Source: Alteromonas abrolhosensis (GTDB taxonomy: Bacteria > Pseudomonadota > Gammaproteobacteria > Enterobacterales > Alteromonadaceae). From it: a stretch of 64,000 bases of DNA. Position numbers and translations under genes: made by a program. The notes beneath the pieces are model-generated. The model was not told where the DNA came from and ran no database searches. It was given only the letters and a program-made list of their open reading frames with translations. Position 1 is the first letter of the stretch; every line of letters starts with the position of its first letter. The stretch covers positions 147,674-211,673 of the forward strand of contig NZ_MEJH01000009.1 of assembly GCF_001953635.1 (NCBI RefSeq). The letters run 5' to 3'. Below, piece by piece: positions 39,251-49,722 of this stretch.

Positions 39251-41728
39251 TTAGAAAGTTTGACCAATATTGAAAGTGAAGAATCTTGAATCGTCACCAT
39301 CACGTTCTTGTATCGCTTTCGAGAAGCTGAATACCATTGGCCCCATTGGTGAAACCCACTGGACCGATATACCTGCCGAGCTACGATACAGGCTCCAGTC
39401 AGAATAGTCCAATAGCTCGCCGTTTTGAGATGGATCTATGTCAAACTGACGGTAATAGTCATAGTCGAACTCAGTATCCCATACGTTACCCACATCCACA
39501 AACAAACTTGTACGAACTGAGTTATCCATTTCTTCTTCAACAAATGGCGTAGGTACAATAAGCTCGATACCACCCAGAGCCATCGCGTTACCACCTAGGC
39601 TTCGTCTCGACCAAGACAGCAGTGCATCAGATGGATCGCCCGGGAACACTTCGCCATCTGGGCCAGTGATGCTTCCAGAGTTACCTAAGAATATACCGCG
39701 AGGACCGACTGTATTGTTCTCGAAACCACGTAGTGAGTCAGAACCACCCGCAGTGAAGTTCTCTGTGAACGGTAGAATTTGCTCGTTGCCGTTTATGTCA
39801 CCATATCCATTACCGTAACCAAGGCGCACGCGCGCTAGGAAAGACCAGCGCTGATTGCGAGATAATGGAAAGTACCATTTACCATCAAATACTGACTTGA
39901 AGTAGTTAACATCTGAGTTCGGTGTAGTAATACTAAGTGAAGCACGCTGAGAAGAACCCGCCGTTGGGAATAGACCACGGTTAAGTGTACTTCTGCTCCA
40001 GCTGACACTTGCTAAGTAGCTATCGTACTTAATGGCTGCATCTGGATCTTCACCATTAGTGAACTGATTGTAGAACTGTTCGGTTTGCTCGTAATAAGTA
40101 CGGTTAAAGAGCTCGACGTTACTGTAGGTCAAGCCAAAGTTGATACGGTTGAATTCGTTAATTGGGTAACCAATGTTCGCACCAATTGACCAACGTTTAG
40201 AGTTATACTGGATAACGTTAAAGTCAGAACCGTCGAATTCACTGTAGCCTATGCTTCCACCTAAGCTGATACCATCAATGGTAAAGTAAGGGTCGTTATA
40301 GGTGATTTGCGCACTACGCTGATAAGAAACCGTACTAAGGTTCAGGCCAACACGCTTACCTGTACCTAAGAAGTTATCTTGCTGGATACCCGCTTGTAAA
40401 CTTAGCTTCGTTCTATCACCGTAACCGATACCGGCGTTAAACGAGCCCGAAGGCTGTTCTTTGACGTTAAAGTTAACGTCTACTTTATCTTCCGACCCCG
40501 GAATACGTATGGTTTCAAACTCAACTTCTTCCATATAGGTAAGTCGAGAAAGCTGGTTCTTAGAAGACTCCAGTAAGTTATTCGACAGCCACGTGCCTTC
40601 CATCTGGCTTACGTTCTGACGTAGTACGCTATCCGCTGTTACCACGTTACCGTTAAATTTAATACGGTTGACGTATATACGCTTACCTGGGTCAACAGAC
40701 AGTGTCAGCTTAACCGTTTTGTCTTCGTCATTAATTTCAGGAACCGTAGTTACTGTTGGGTAAGCGTACCCAAAGCGACCAAGATACTTACTGATAAATT
40801 CTTCTGTATACGTCACTTCTGCTTGGTTATACAACTCACCCGTTGTAAGCGGAAGCACGCGCTCGATATATTCTTCATGGCCAAGTACATCGCCCACTAA
40901 TTCAACTTCAGAGATAGTGTACTGTTCACCCTCTGTCACGTTCATAGCAATGTAGATGCCTGACTTTTCAGGTGTCATTGAAACTTGGGTAGAGTCGACG
41001 TTAAAACGCAAGTAACCGCGGTTCAAGTAATGGTTACGCAGCGTTTCCATATCACCTTGCAAGGTTTGTTGCTGGTAGCGGGTTTCTGATAAGAAATCCC
41101 ACCAAGGTGTGTCATACTGCAGCTCGAAAGCCTCCATCAGCTCTTCGTCTGAGAAGATTTCGTTACCAACAATATTGATTTGCTCAATCTCAGCGGCATC
41201 GCCTTCTTCGAAAAGCAACTTCAAGTCTACGCGGTTACGCGGTAACGGTGTGATGATGGCTGTTACATCAGCATTGTATTTACCAATGCTATAAAAGAAG
41301 TCTTTTAGGCCATTCTCAATAGAAGTTAGTACTGTCTTATCAAGCGGTTCACCAATGCGAACACCGTTTCCGTCCAAGCTTTCCTGTAGCTGCTCATCTT
41401 TAATATCATCGTTGCCGTCAAAAATGATATTGCTGATGGTAGGACGTTCAGAAACACGTACAACAAGCGTGTTTCCATCGCGAAGAATTTCAACATTCTC
41501 AAAGTGAGTTGAAGAGTACAACGAGCGAATAAGCTGCGTTACCCTAAATGTATTAAGCTCGTCGCCAACTTGGACGGGCAAGTAGGTTAAGGCTGCACCA
41601 AGTGCAACGCGTTGCAAACCTTCCACGCGAATGTCTTCAACGACAAATTCACTGTCTTGCGCCGCAGCGTTGGCAAAGCTAGCACTGGAAAGAATGGCTC
41701 CGGCTGCTACTAACTGTTTTAACTTCAT
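39251..41728 (-). CDS. bamA: Outer-membrane protein assembly factor BamA
   Basis: 825 residues (E. coli 810). Signal peptide (M-K-L-K-Q-L-V-A-A-G-A, cleavage near A-N-A), five POTRA domains (about 24-425) and a 16-stranded beta barrel with the conserved loop motif L-R-G-F-E-N-N (usually V-R-G-F/Y) and a C-terminal aromatic residue (…N-I-G-Q-T-F). It inserts beta-barrel proteins in the outer membrane. It lies 58 bp after rseP, upstream of skp. Confidence 0.97.
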   Translation of the reverse strand: MKLKQLVAAGAILSSASFANAAAQDSEFVVEDIRVEGLQRVALGAALTYLPVQVGDELNTFRVTQLIRSLYSSTHFENVEILRDGNTLVVRVSERPTISNIIFDGNDDIKDEQLQESLDGNGVRIGEPLDKTVLTSIENGLKDFFYSIGKYNADVTAIITPLPRNRVDLKLLFEEGDAAEIEQINIVGNEIFSDEELMEAFELQYDTPWWDFLSETRYQQQTLQGDMETLRNHYLNRGYLRFNVDSTQVSMTPEKSGIYIAMNVTEGEQYTISEVELVGDVLGHEEYIERVLPLTTGELYNQAEVTYTEEFISKYLGRFGYAYPTVTTVPEINDEDKTVKLTLSVDPGKRIYVNRIKFNGNVVTADSVLRQNVSQMEGTWLSNNLLESSKNQLSRLTYMEEVEFETIRIPGSEDKVDVNFNVKEQPSGSFNAGIGYGDRTKLSLQAGIQQDNFLGTGKRVGLNLSTVSYQRSAQITYNDPYFTIDGISLGGSIGYSEFDGSDFNVIQYNSKRWSIGANIGYPINEFNRINFGLTYSNVELFNRTYYEQTEQFYNQFTNGEDPDAAIKYDSYLASVSWSRSTLNRGLFPTAGSSQRASLSITTPNSDVNYFKSVFDGKWYFPLSRNQRWSFLARVRLGYGNGYGDINGNEQILPFTENFTAGGSDSLRGFENNTVGPRGIFLGNSGSITGPDGEVFPGDPSDALLSWSRRSLGGNAMALGGIELIVPTPFVEEEMDNSVRTSLFVDVGNVWDTEFDYDYYRQFDIDPSQNGELLDYSDWSLYRSSAGISVQWVSPMGPMVFSFSKAIQERDGDDSRFFTFNIGQTF

Positions 41729-41786
41729 CTATTTTTCTTTTCCTGGCCGCGTTTTGTATTAGCTGTTTTGTACTTCCTGATTTGTA

Positions 41787-43139
41787 TCAGGTTATGCGAG
41801 CGATATCGTTAAAAATTGCGATACCCATGATCATAAACAGAAGCACGCCACCTATTCTGTAACCCCATTCCTGCACCGCTTCAGGCACAGGCTTGCCTGT
41901 GATCCACTCCACGATAAAAAACATGAGGTGACCACCGTCAAGCATGGGCAAGGGTAATAAATTTATTATGCCTAAATTTACGCTTATTAAGGCAAGAAAA
42001 CTCAAAAAGTACGCAAGTCCATACCCAGCACTTGTTCCCGCACCTTGAGCAATTGAGATAGGACCACTCAAATTCTTCACCGACACGTCGCCCGTGATGA
42101 GCTTACCTATCATTTCGACACTGAGTGTCATAAGACGCCAAGTTTTATCTAGCGCCTTCCCAATAGCCTCTATAATGCCATACTGATGCGTAAACACATA
42201 CCCTTCTGGCCAAGGCTCGAATGTTGGGCTTACACCTAGATACCCACTTTGCCCTTGTGGAGTATCGCGGCGCGCTATCGTGGCATCTAATGTCAGCTGT
42301 TGTCCATCCCTTTGTATTTCAAGTGAGATTTTCTCACCAGGACTTTCAACAATAACGTCAACTAAACGTTCCCACGACGACAACTTAGTGCCATTTAATG
42401 CAACGAGCTCATCGCCAGGCTTTAAGCCTGCTTGCTCAGCTGCACTCCCTTCACCTACAAACCCAACGGTTAACGTTGCATCTGGACGATAAGGGGTTAG
42501 TCCTAAGCTGCTTAAAGGAGACTCGCTATCTGGGTCAAAGTTCCAAGAACTCAGTGTAAAACTCAGTTCTTTTTCAACGTTTGCTGAATTTTTAACCGTA
42601 ACACTGGCATTTTCGGCACCAATGTTTGAGACAATTTCTAAGTTAACGGCTTCCCAATCAGGCGTATTTCTACTGCCAACTTTAATAATTTCATCACCAG
42701 GTTGCACACCTGCGATAGCTGCGATGCTTTCTGGCTCAACCTGTTTTACTACTGGTTTAACCGTTTCCAGCCCCACCAGATACATTAACCACAGTGCGAA
42801 AAATGCGAAGATAAAATTAACGCCAGGGCCAGCAGCAATAACTGCCATTCGTTGTAAAACCGGTTTGTTATTAAACGCTTTGTTTGCCAATTCAGGCGGT
42901 ACATCGTCAATCCGACCATCGAGCATGCGAACGTAGCCACCAAGCGGGATCATAGCGATGACATATTCAGTGCCCGACTTACTTGTCTTGCGCCAAATTG
43001 GCTTTCCAAAACCAATTGAAAAACGCTCTACTTGTACACCGCATTTACGAGCAACGTAAAAGTGCCCCCATTCATGTACAGCAACCAAAATACCTAAGGC
43101 TACAATGAATGCACCAAGGCTCCATAAAAATGCTAGCAC
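41787..43139 (-). CDS. rseP: Site-2 regulated intramembrane protease RseP
   Basis: 450 residues (E. coli 450) from a GTG that overlaps the dxr stop by 7 bp. The zinc site is H-E-W-G-H (residues 22-26) in the first membrane helix; two PDZ domains lie at about 125-300; the third zinc ligand region is L-P-L-P-M-L-D-G-G-H-L near 390. In the family it cleaves anti-sigma-E factor RseA and signal peptide remnants. Its place next to bamA and skp fits envelope stress control. Confidence 0.97.
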   Translation of the reverse strand: MLAFLWSLGAFIVALGILVAVHEWGHFYVARKCGVQVERFSIGFGKPIWRKTSKSGTEYVIAMIPLGGYVRMLDGRIDDVPPELANKAFNNKPVLQRMAVIAAGPGVNFIFAFFALWLMYLVGLETVKPVVKQVEPESIAAIAGVQPGDEIIKVGSRNTPDWEAVNLEIVSNIGAENASVTVKNSANVEKELSFTLSSWNFDPDSESPLSSLGLTPYRPDATLTVGFVGEGSAAEQAGLKPGDELVALNGTKLSSWERLVDVIVESPGEKISLEIQRDGQQLTLDATIARRDTPQGQSGYLGVSPTFEPWPEGYVFTHQYGIIEAIGKALDKTWRLMTLSVEMIGKLITGDVSVKNLSGPISIAQGAGTSAGYGLAYFLSFLALISVNLGIINLLPLPMLDGGHLMFFIVEWITGKPVPEAVQEWGYRIGGVLLFMIMGIAIFNDIARIT

Positions 43140-44320
43140 TGGAATTTACCTCGAATAATCTCGTTAGCTTTTGCTCTTGCTAAGCTGTCTTGCTCTAGTA
43201 TTTGCTGAATAGAACTTACTGAAACATAAGGCATGGCGTTAAGCGTGGCGTCGTTCACTTTTGCAATATCACAAAACTGAATCTTACCTTCTAAAAAAGC
43301 TTCAACAGCCACTTCATTTGATGCGTTCACTCGCGTTGTCGCACATTGCCCTTCTTTACAGGCATCCATAGCAAGCTTCAAATTTGGGTAACGCTCAAAA
43401 CAAGGCGTTTGAAAACTGAAATTTGAGATATCTGAAAAGTCGAGTGGCGTCACGCCCGCTTCGATGCGCTCAGGATGCGCCAAACCATAGGCAATCGGGG
43501 TACGCATATCAGGGTTGCCCATTTGTGCGATGACCGAACCGTCAACATATTGCACCATAGAATGAATAATACTTTGCGGGTGAATCACCACATCAATATC
43601 ATCAACCCCAGCGCCAAATAGCCAACAGGCTTCAATAAATTCCAGCCCCTTGTTCATCATGGTCGCCGAATCGATTGTAATTTTTCTGCCCATCGACCAG
43701 TTAGGGTGTGTGCTGGCTTCATCGATTGTAATTGCCGAAAAGCTATCTAGCGGCCTTTCCCTAAACGGACCACCTGAGCCCGTTAATAAAATTTTACGAA
43801 TGCCTGATGCCGCCAAATTACCGTATTCATAATCGTGCGGGAGGCACTGGAATATAGCATTGTGTTCGCTGTCGATAGGAAGGATTTCAGCGCCGCTTTG
43901 GTTCGCAGCCTCGATAAATAAAGCGCCAGACATGACCAAAGCTTCTTTATTCGCAAGCAAAACCCGTTTGCCCGCCTTTACCGCCGCCAGTGTAGGCAAA
44001 AGGCCGGCTGCACCAACAATTGCAGCCATTACAGCATCAACTTCAGGCGCACTTGATACTTCTTCCAGTGCCTTGGCTCCGGAGAGAATTTCTGCATCAA
44101 CACCGTACTGAGATGCTAACTCACAAGCTACTTTGTAGTTAGCGTCATCGGCAATTACCACATAGCGCGGTGCGCATTTCTGAGCCTGCTCCATAAGTAA
44201 TTCAAGCTGAGAGTTACCAGTAATGGCAAATACGCGGTATTTATCTGGGTGGCGATTTATTACATCAAGTGTATTGCAACCAATGGAGCCTGTGGCCCCT
44301 AACACTGTTACTGTTTGCAT
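43133..44320 (-). CDS. dxr: 1-deoxy-D-xylulose 5-phosphate reductoisomerase
   Basis: 395 residues (E. coli 398), starting at the ATG of a TAATG overlap with the cdsA stop. MEP pathway enzyme making 2-C-methylerythritol 4-phosphate with NADPH. G-A-T-G-S-I-G nucleotide motif near the start, L-A-N-K-E-A-L-V-M, P-I-D-S-E-H-N-A-I-F metal site, G-S-G-G-P-F-R and N-K-G-L-E-F-I-E-A-C-W-L-F are present. It supplies isoprenoid precursors for UppS in the same operon. Confidence 0.97.
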   Translation of the reverse strand: MQTVTVLGATGSIGCNTLDVINRHPDKYRVFAITGNSQLELLMEQAQKCAPRYVVIADDANYKVACELASQYGVDAEILSGAKALEEVSSAPEVDAVMAAIVGAAGLLPTLAAVKAGKRVLLANKEALVMSGALFIEAANQSGAEILPIDSEHNAIFQCLPHDYEYGNLAASGIRKILLTGSGGPFRERPLDSFSAITIDEASTHPNWSMGRKITIDSATMMNKGLEFIEACWLFGAGVDDIDVVIHPQSIIHSMVQYVDGSVIAQMGNPDMRTPIAYGLAHPERIEAGVTPLDFSDISNFSFQTPCFERYPNLKLAMDACKEGQCATTRVNASNEVAVEAFLEGKIQFCDIAKVNDATLNAMPYVSVSSIQQILEQDSLARAKANEIIRGKFQC

Positions 44321-45183
44321 TACGCCATCCAAGTTACATAGCAGAATGCGAAAACAGGGAACGCAGCCGTTAAGCTATCAATTCTGTCTAGTACACCACC
44401 GTGCCCTGGTAGAATTTTGCCACTATCTTTAATACCCGCACAGCGCTTAAGCATGCTTTCGTTTAAATCACCAAGCGCTGAAACAGCTACCGTGATACCG
44501 CCAATAGCGAGGTGGAGCCAAATACGTGAAGGCTCTACCTGATAGTGAAGGGCCGCAAAAGCAATAATAGCGAATGAAGCCGCAATACCGCCTAATAAGC
44601 CTTCTAAACTTTTACCCGGCGATACATTTGGACGTAGCTTATGGCGACCAAATTTCACGCCAACAAAGAAAGCCCCTATGTCTGCAGCCCAAACAATACC
44701 CAATACGTAAAAGATAAGTGATGCACCGTAAAACGGGTCTACATCGTGCAAGCTCGTTCGAAGCGCCACTACCGCTACCCACGTAGGTATTAGTGTAAGT
44801 GCACCGAATAGGGTTCTAACGCTGCGACTGTCTTTCCAGAATTTGGAGTATTTAGGATAGGCAAGCACCATAAACAAGGAGGCAATCCACCACAGAACGG
44901 CGATAGTTAATATAGCGCGATACAAACCATGTAACTGCCCCTGATACCAGATCGTGCTTGCATCGACAATTAATGAGAGCGCAATACATATGGCAAAAGC
45001 ACTCGCCATATAGATGAGCTTTTTGGGGCGTTCACACACACCCGACATATTCGCCCATTCATAGGCGCCAATGCCGACCACGCCAGCAATGGCTATTTCA
45101 AACCAAAAAATAGGAAGAAAAAGAATAGCGTAAAGCGCCAGTGGCGCGAGGATTAATGCAGTTATTATTCGTTGTTTTAGCAT
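44320..45183 (-). CDS. cdsA: Phosphatidate cytidylyltransferase
   Basis: 287 residues (E. coli 285). A polytopic inner-membrane enzyme with about eight helices that makes CDP-diacylglycerol from CTP and phosphatidic acid. The C-terminal family signature is S-M-L-K-R-C-A-G-I-K-D-S-G-K-I-L-P-G-H-G-G followed by L-D-R-I-D-S. It overlaps dxr by one base and starts 54 bp after uppS. Confidence 0.96.
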   Translation of the reverse strand: MLKQRIITALILAPLALYAILFLPIFWFEIAIAGVVGIGAYEWANMSGVCERPKKLIYMASAFAICIALSLIVDASTIWYQGQLHGLYRAILTIAVLWWIASLFMVLAYPKYSKFWKDSRSVRTLFGALTLIPTWVAVVALRTSLHDVDPFYGASLIFYVLGIVWAADIGAFFVGVKFGRHKLRPNVSPGKSLEGLLGGIAASFAIIAFAALHYQVEPSRIWLHLAIGGITVAVSALGDLNESMLKRCAGIKDSGKILPGHGGVLDRIDSLTAAFPVFAFCYVTWMA

Positions 45184-45237
45184 AATTTGCCCTTGGCGTT
45201 CGTTACCAGGGCTAGCCTGATAATTGCCTGTATGGTG

Positions 45238-46020
45238 TTAACCATCGGCTGTGACTACTTGTTCACCGGTTAGACCAAAGCGACGTTGGCGAACATTAAA
45301 ATCGTCTACGGCTAGTTGAAACACGTCTTCGTTAAAGTCGGGCCATAGTACGTCAGTAAAGTACAATTCAGCATAGGCACACTGCCAGAGCAAGAAATTG
45401 CTAATACGGTGCTCGCCACCTGTGCGAATGAGAAGGTCTAACTCAGGAAGGTTAGCCGTTGAAATATGCGCGTTAAGTGCGTCTTCAGAGATGTTTTCAA
45501 CATCAAGTTCACCGCTTTTCACTTGCGTTGCAAGTTGCTTAGCCGCGTTTACAATGTCCCATCTACCGCCATAATTTGCGGCGATATTTAAGACTAAATC
45601 TTTGTTGTCTTTGGTCATGTCTTCAGCTTTGCGAATTTTTTCGACTAGCTTAGCGTCAAACGCTTCAACATCACCAATAACCTGCAAACGTACACCATTT
45701 TTGTGTAACCGTTTTGCTTCACTATTGAGGACAAGATTGAACAGCTCCATCAAGACACTGACTTCTTCCTCAGGACGCTTCCAGTTTTCACTTGAAAACG
45801 CGAATAGCGTAAGTGATTCAATGCCGTTTTGACGTGCAAAGCGCACAACAGAACGCACAGACTCTACCCCGGCTTTGTGGCCGAAAGTACGAATTTTCCC
45901 TTTCTTTTGCGCCCATCGACCATTGCCATCCATAATGATTGCAACGTGCTTCGGGCCAGCAGTCACTGCCGGCGCCTCAGCTTTCGTCGATTTGGCTGCG
46001 CTTAAACGCTTTCCAATCAT
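45238..46020 (-). CDS. uppS: Undecaprenyl diphosphate synthase
   Basis: 260 residues (E. coli IspU/UppS 253). It condenses FPP with eight IPP to give the C55 carrier lipid used for peptidoglycan and LPS. The cis-prenyltransferase signature I-M-D-G-N-G-R-W-A has catalytic D31; F-S-S-E-N-W-x-R-P and the C-terminal [15 protein letters not shown] are intact. It starts 9 bp after the frr stop. The ~20-residue N-terminal extension is polar and unconserved. Confidence 0.97.
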   Translation of the reverse strand: MIGKRLSAAKSTKAEAPAVTAGPKHVAIIMDGNGRWAQKKGKIRTFGHKAGVESVRSVVRFARQNGIESLTLFAFSSENWKRPEEEVSVLMELFNLVLNSEAKRLHKNGVRLQVIGDVEAFDAKLVEKIRKAEDMTKDNKDLVLNIAANYGGRWDIVNAAKQLATQVKSGELDVENISEDALNAHISTANLPELDLLIRTGGEHRISNFLLWQCAYAELYFTDVLWPDFNEDVFQLAVDDFNVRQRRFGLTGEQVVTADG

Positions 46021-46029
46021 AATACTTAC

Positions 46030-46587
46030 TTATACTTCCATTAGTTCTTTTTCTTTGTCAGCAAGCATGCTGTCAACTTTCTTAATGAAATCGTTAGTAA
46101 TAGATTGAATGTTCTCTTCAGCTGCACGGCTTTCATCTTCACTGATCTCTTTTTCTTTAAGAAGATCTTTGATGTCACCGTTAGCGTCGCGACGGATGTT
46201 GCGGATAGCTACACGACCACCTTCTGCTTCGTTGCGAACAACGCGAATAAGGTCTTTACGACGCTCTTCCGTTAGAGGAGGTAAAGGAATACGAATTGAA
46301 CCACCTGCACTCATTGGGTTTAAACCTAGGTCAGACTGCATAATGGCCTTTTCTACCGCTTGAATGGCGCTTTTATCAAACACAGTTAACGCTAGAGTAC
46401 GGCTGTCTTCTGCAACTACGTTAGCCACTTGCTTTAGCGGCGTGTCTACGCCGTAATAAGGTACCATGATGCCATCTAGAAGGCTTGGATGCGCACGACC
46501 AGTGCGGATTTTGCTGAATTGGCCCTTTAGAGAAACTAGGCTTTTTTCCATGCGCTCTTGCGCATCTAATTCAATTTCATCAATCAC
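46030..46587 (-). CDS. frr: Ribosome recycling factor
   Basis: 185 residues, exactly the E. coli length. With EF-G it splits the post-termination ribosome. Family landmarks: [19 protein letters not shown]-x-x-T-P-L, and [14 protein letters not shown]. It lies 23 bp after pyrH, transcribed with it. Confidence 0.97.
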   Translation of the reverse strand: MIDEIELDAQERMEKSLVSLKGQFSKIRTGRAHPSLLDGIMVPYYGVDTPLKQVANVVAEDSRTLALTVFDKSAIQAVEKAIMQSDLGLNPMSAGGSIRIPLPPLTEERRKDLIRVVRNEAEGGRVAIRNIRRDANGDIKDLLKEKEISEDESRAAEENIQSITNDFIKKVDSMLADKEKELMEV

Positions 46588-46610
46588 GATTTGTATCCTA
46601 TTGTTCTTAA

Positions 46611-47348
46611 TTAATCGTTGTCAGCGTGGCGAATAACAGTACCTTCTTTTTCGCCCATCACAACACGTTTTAGGCAACCTGGCTTATTCATGTTGAATAC
46701 GCGAATTGGCAAGCTGTGATCGCGCGCCAAAGTAAACGCTGACAAGTCCATCACTTTAAGTTCTTTTTCTAGTACTTCTTGGTAAGTCAGTTCTTCATAC
46801 AGCGTAGCTTCTGGGTTTTTAACCGGATCATCACTATATACACCATCCACTTTGGTCGCTTTTAATACCGCATCGGCTTCAATTTCGATGCCGCGTAAGC
46901 AAGCCGCTGAGTCTGTAGTGAAGAAAGGATTGCCCGTACCCGCAGAGAAGATAACAACGCGGCCTGACTTAAGAAGGCTAATGGCTTCGGCCCAGTTGTA
47001 TGCATCGCACACGCCATTAAGTGGGATAGCTGACATCATACGAGCATTTACAAATGCACGATGAAGCGCGTCGCGCATGGCTAAGCCATTCATTACGGTA
47101 GCTAACATTCCCATGTGATCGCCAACAACGCGGTTCATTCCCGCTTTTGCTAAGCCTTCGCCACGGAACAAGTTACCACCACCGATAACAAGACCAACTT
47201 GAACACCAAGTTCAACCAGCTCTTTAATCTCTTGTGCCATTCTATCTAGCACTTTAGGGTCTATGCCAAAGCCTTCCGCCCCCATTAGGGCTTCACCACT
47301 AAGCTTTAACAAAATGCGTCGGTATGCTGATTTTGGTGTGATACTCAT
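46611..47348 (-). CDS. pyrH: UMP kinase
   Basis: 245 residues from the ATG at 47348 (M-S-I-T-P-K-S-A-Y); 25 more codons are open upstream but do not match the family (E. coli 241). It phosphorylates UMP to UDP; an amino-acid-kinase fold. [29 protein letters not shown] and the D-S-A-A-C-L-R region are present. A terminator upstream separates it from rpsB-tsf. Confidence 0.97.
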   Translation of the reverse strand: MSITPKSAYRRILLKLSGEALMGAEGFGIDPKVLDRMAQEIKELVELGVQVGLVIGGGNLFRGEGLAKAGMNRVVGDHMGMLATVMNGLAMRDALHRAFVNARMMSAIPLNGVCDAYNWAEAISLLKSGRVVIFSAGTGNPFFTTDSAACLRGIEIEADAVLKATKVDGVYSDDPVKNPEATLYEELTYQEVLEKELKVMDLSAFTLARDHSLPIRVFNMNKPGCLKRVVMGEKEGTVIRHADND

Positions 47349-47513
47349 AGTTTGAATTGTCCTCGTAAACCCGTTTTGTCCTATGTCTTTCGTTAAATCA
47401 CTGGTGTAAAAAACATAGGACAAAGCGCTTTCGTTTGTCAGGCAGGCGCGTACGTATTTCGCCTAGCTTCACACTTACGCATTACATTGGCAACACTAAA
47501 GATGTTCAGCTAT

Positions 47514-47540
47514 AAAAAAGCACCTCCTAAGAGGTGCTTT
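47514..47540 (-). terminator. Terminator of rpsB-tsf
   Basis: AAAGCACCTC, loop TTAG, GAGGTGCTTT on the minus strand is a perfect 10-bp stem followed by T residues, 45 bp past the tsf stop and upstream of pyrH. Confidence 0.9.
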
Positions 47541-47584
47541 GTAGTTTATCTAACTATTGCTTAATGCAAAAGATAAACACTCAA

Positions 47585-48457
47585 TTATTTCTTAGCAGCA
47601 GCCATTTGAGCAGCTACTTCAGCAGCGAAGTCTTCAGTCTTCTTCTCGATACCTTCACCAACTTCGAAACGTACGAAGTTGATTACGTCTGCGCTGTTGT
47701 TCTTAAGAAGCTCAGCAACAGAGATTGAAGGATCTTTAACGAAAGGCTGACCAGTCAAGCTCACTTCGCCAGTGAACTTCTTCATGCGGCCTGCAACCAT
47801 TTTCTCAGCGATATCAGCCGGCTTACCAGACTGGATAGCGATTTCGATTTGGATTTCTTTCTCTTTCTCAACAACTTCTGCTGGAACGTTTTCAGGCTTA
47901 ACGAACTGCGGGCTTGCAGCTGCAACGTGCATTGCAACGTCTTTCGCTAGCTCTTCGTCACCGCCAGTAAGGATAGAGATAACACCAATACGGCCGCCGT
48001 GTACATACGCGCCTAGTGTATCGCCTTCAACGTTGATAACGCGACGAGGAGAGATGTTTTCGCCGATTTTAGCAACAAGTGCATCACGCGCTTCGCTAAC
48101 TTTAACGCCGTTCATGTCTGCGTCGTTAAGCGCTTCGATGTCGTTGATGTTGTTAGCAGCTGCTACTTCTAGAAGCTCGTTACCAAATTTAAGGAAACCT
48201 TCGTCACGTGCTACGAAGTCAGTTTCACAGTTAAGTTCAAGCATAGTCGCGCGACCTGCTTCAACCTTAGTAAGGATTACACCTTCAGCTGCGATACGGC
48301 CTGCTTTTTTAGCCGCTTTCGCTTGGCCTGATTTACGCATGTTTTCAATGGCTAACTCAATGTCACCATCCGTTTCAACCAGGGCTTTTTTACAATCCAG
48401 CATACCTGCGCCAGTACGTTCGCGCAGTTCTTTAACTAGTGCTGCAGTCACTGCCAT
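47585..48457 (-). CDS. tsf: Translation elongation factor Ts
   Basis: 290 residues (E. coli 283). Nucleotide exchange factor for EF-Tu. [16 protein letters not shown] near the N-terminus and the [11 protein letters not shown] signature are intact; two core subdomains follow. It follows rpsB after 121 bp that contain an attenuator-like hairpin. Confidence 0.97.
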   Translation of the reverse strand: MAVTAALVKELRERTGAGMLDCKKALVETDGDIELAIENMRKSGQAKAAKKAGRIAAEGVILTKVEAGRATMLELNCETDFVARDEGFLKFGNELLEVAAANNINDIEALNDADMNGVKVSEARDALVAKIGENISPRRVINVEGDTLGAYVHGGRIGVISILTGGDEELAKDVAMHVAAASPQFVKPENVPAEVVEKEKEIQIEIAIQSGKPADIAEKMVAGRMKKFTGEVSLTGQPFVKDPSISVAELLKNNSADVINFVRFEVGEGIEKKTEDFAAEVAAQMAAAKK

Positions 48458-48494
48458 TTTTCAATTCCTCAGCATTAAATATAAATTCGTTAGG

Positions 48495-48516
48495 TAAAAG
48501 GGGCGATGTCGCCCCT
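48495..48516 (-). terminator. Attenuator-like hairpin between rpsB and tsf
   Basis: On the minus strand AGGGGCGACATCGCCCCT is followed by TTTA; a second small hairpin (AATACG-AAA-CGTATT) precedes it. It likely causes partial termination that tunes the EF-Ts to S2 ratio, as is known for this operon in E. coli. Confidence 0.6.
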
Positions 48517-48578
48517 CTCAATACGTTTCGTATTGTAGTACTGCCATATTATTAAGATATGACAGTAAGCAATCAGAA

Positions 48579-49310
48579 TTACTCTGCTGCTTCTACGAAG
48601 TCGTCTTGCTCAGCTTGTACTTCAAGGTTGCTTTCGCGACCTGAGTTGATAGCGTTTGCAGCAGCATCCAAGTAAAGTTGGATAGCGCGGATAGCATCGT
48701 CGTTACCAGGGATGATGTAATCAACACCGTCTGGGTTAGAGTTAGTATCAACAACACCAACAACAGGAATACCTAGGTTACGAGCTTCTGTTACAGCAAT
48801 GTGCTCGTGATCTGCGTCGATAACAAAGATTGCGTCTGGAAGACCGCCCATATCTTTGATACCGCCAAGGCTGTTTTCAAGCTTGTCCATTTCGCGCTGA
48901 AGCATAAGTGCTTCTTTCTTAGTTAGCTTTTCAAACGTACCGTCTTGGCTTTGCTGCTCAAGATCTTTAAGACGCTTGATTGACTGACGTACTGTTTTCC
49001 AGTTAGTCAGCATACCACCTAACCAACGCTTGTTTACGTAGTACTGGTCGCACTTAAGAGCAGCATCTTTAACTGCTTCGCCAGCTGCGCGCTTAGTACC
49101 AACGAAAAGGATTTTACCTTTCTTAGACGCAACACCTGAAAGGTAGTTAAGTGCGTTGTTGAAAAGTGGAACCGTTTTTTCAAGGTTGATGATATGAACT
49201 TTGTTACGAGCGCCGAAGATGAAAGGCTTCATCTTTGGGTTCCAGTAACGAGTTTGGTGACCGAAATGCACACCTGCTTTCAGCATGTCACGCATAGAAA
49301 CATTAGCCAT
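48579..49310 (-). CDS. rpsB: 30S ribosomal protein S2
   Basis: 243 residues (E. coli 241). Starts [24 protein letters not shown] in pieces that match the family S2 signature; L-W-x-V-G-T-K-R-A-A and P-D-A-I-F-V-I-D follow. Head protein of the 30S subunit. First gene of the rpsB-tsf unit, with its own promoter and a ~170-nt leader. Confidence 0.98.
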   Translation of the reverse strand: MANVSMRDMLKAGVHFGHQTRYWNPKMKPFIFGARNKVHIINLEKTVPLFNNALNYLSGVASKKGKILFVGTKRAAGEAVKDAALKCDQYYVNKRWLGGMLTNWKTVRQSIKRLKDLEQQSQDGTFEKLTKKEALMLQREMDKLENSLGGIKDMGGLPDAIFVIDADHEHIAVTEARNLGIPVVGVVDTNSNPDGVDYIIPGNDDAIRAIQLYLDAAANAINSGRESNLEVQAEQDDFVEAAE

Positions 49311-49490
49311 TTTATTTTCCTCTTGGGGTTAGGCCTCCATATACCCCTTGTATCGATTCAGACCAACCTAAGTTGAACTGAACACCCCGATACGAAGTGT
49401 CGGTATATGTGTGTTTTAATAAAATAAATTTACCCTCTAAAACGGTGCCAAATACACATGGCAAAATGAGCTTTCCGTCAGGGCGCGCGC

Positions 49491-49519
49491 TTTATACCAC
49501 AATCCCACCTTAGCCTCAA
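49491..49519 (-). promoter_or_regulatory. rpsB promoter with GC-rich discriminator
   Basis: On the minus strand TTGAGG (49519-49514) and TATAAA (49496-49491) are exactly 17 bp apart, followed by GCGCGCGCCC. A GC-rich discriminator is typical of ppGpp-controlled ribosomal promoters. The ~170-nt leader down to rpsB may hold the S2 autoregulatory site known in E. coli. The remainder of 49311-49722 between rpsB and map shows no gene. Confidence 0.7.
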
Positions 49520-49658
49520 GTTTTGAGGGTAAAAAGCGACAATTTGAAGTATTTAAATTAAAGAAAGTATAGAACCTTTGATAAGGTCGCTTTACACCTC
49601 TGACTTTAGCAAATAAAAACCAGCAATATCATCACCTTACTAAGAATGACCTGAATAG

Positions 49659-49667
49659 TGTTATAAT
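49659..49667 (+). promoter_or_regulatory. Extended -10 promoter of map
   Basis: TGTTATAAT is a perfect extended -10 (TG, one base, TATAAT), 55 bp before the map start. No good -35 is visible, which fits an extended -10 promoter. Confidence 0.6.
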
Positions 49668-49722
49668 GCGTAAGTAATCAAAATTCTTCATCAAACTAGT
49701 TTCAAACGATTTGAGAGGCGCT

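Noticed and set aside
47772-48497. 241-codon plus-strand ORF opposite tsf
   Set aside because: Tsf is certain on the other strand; this frame is a Ser/Ala-rich shadow.
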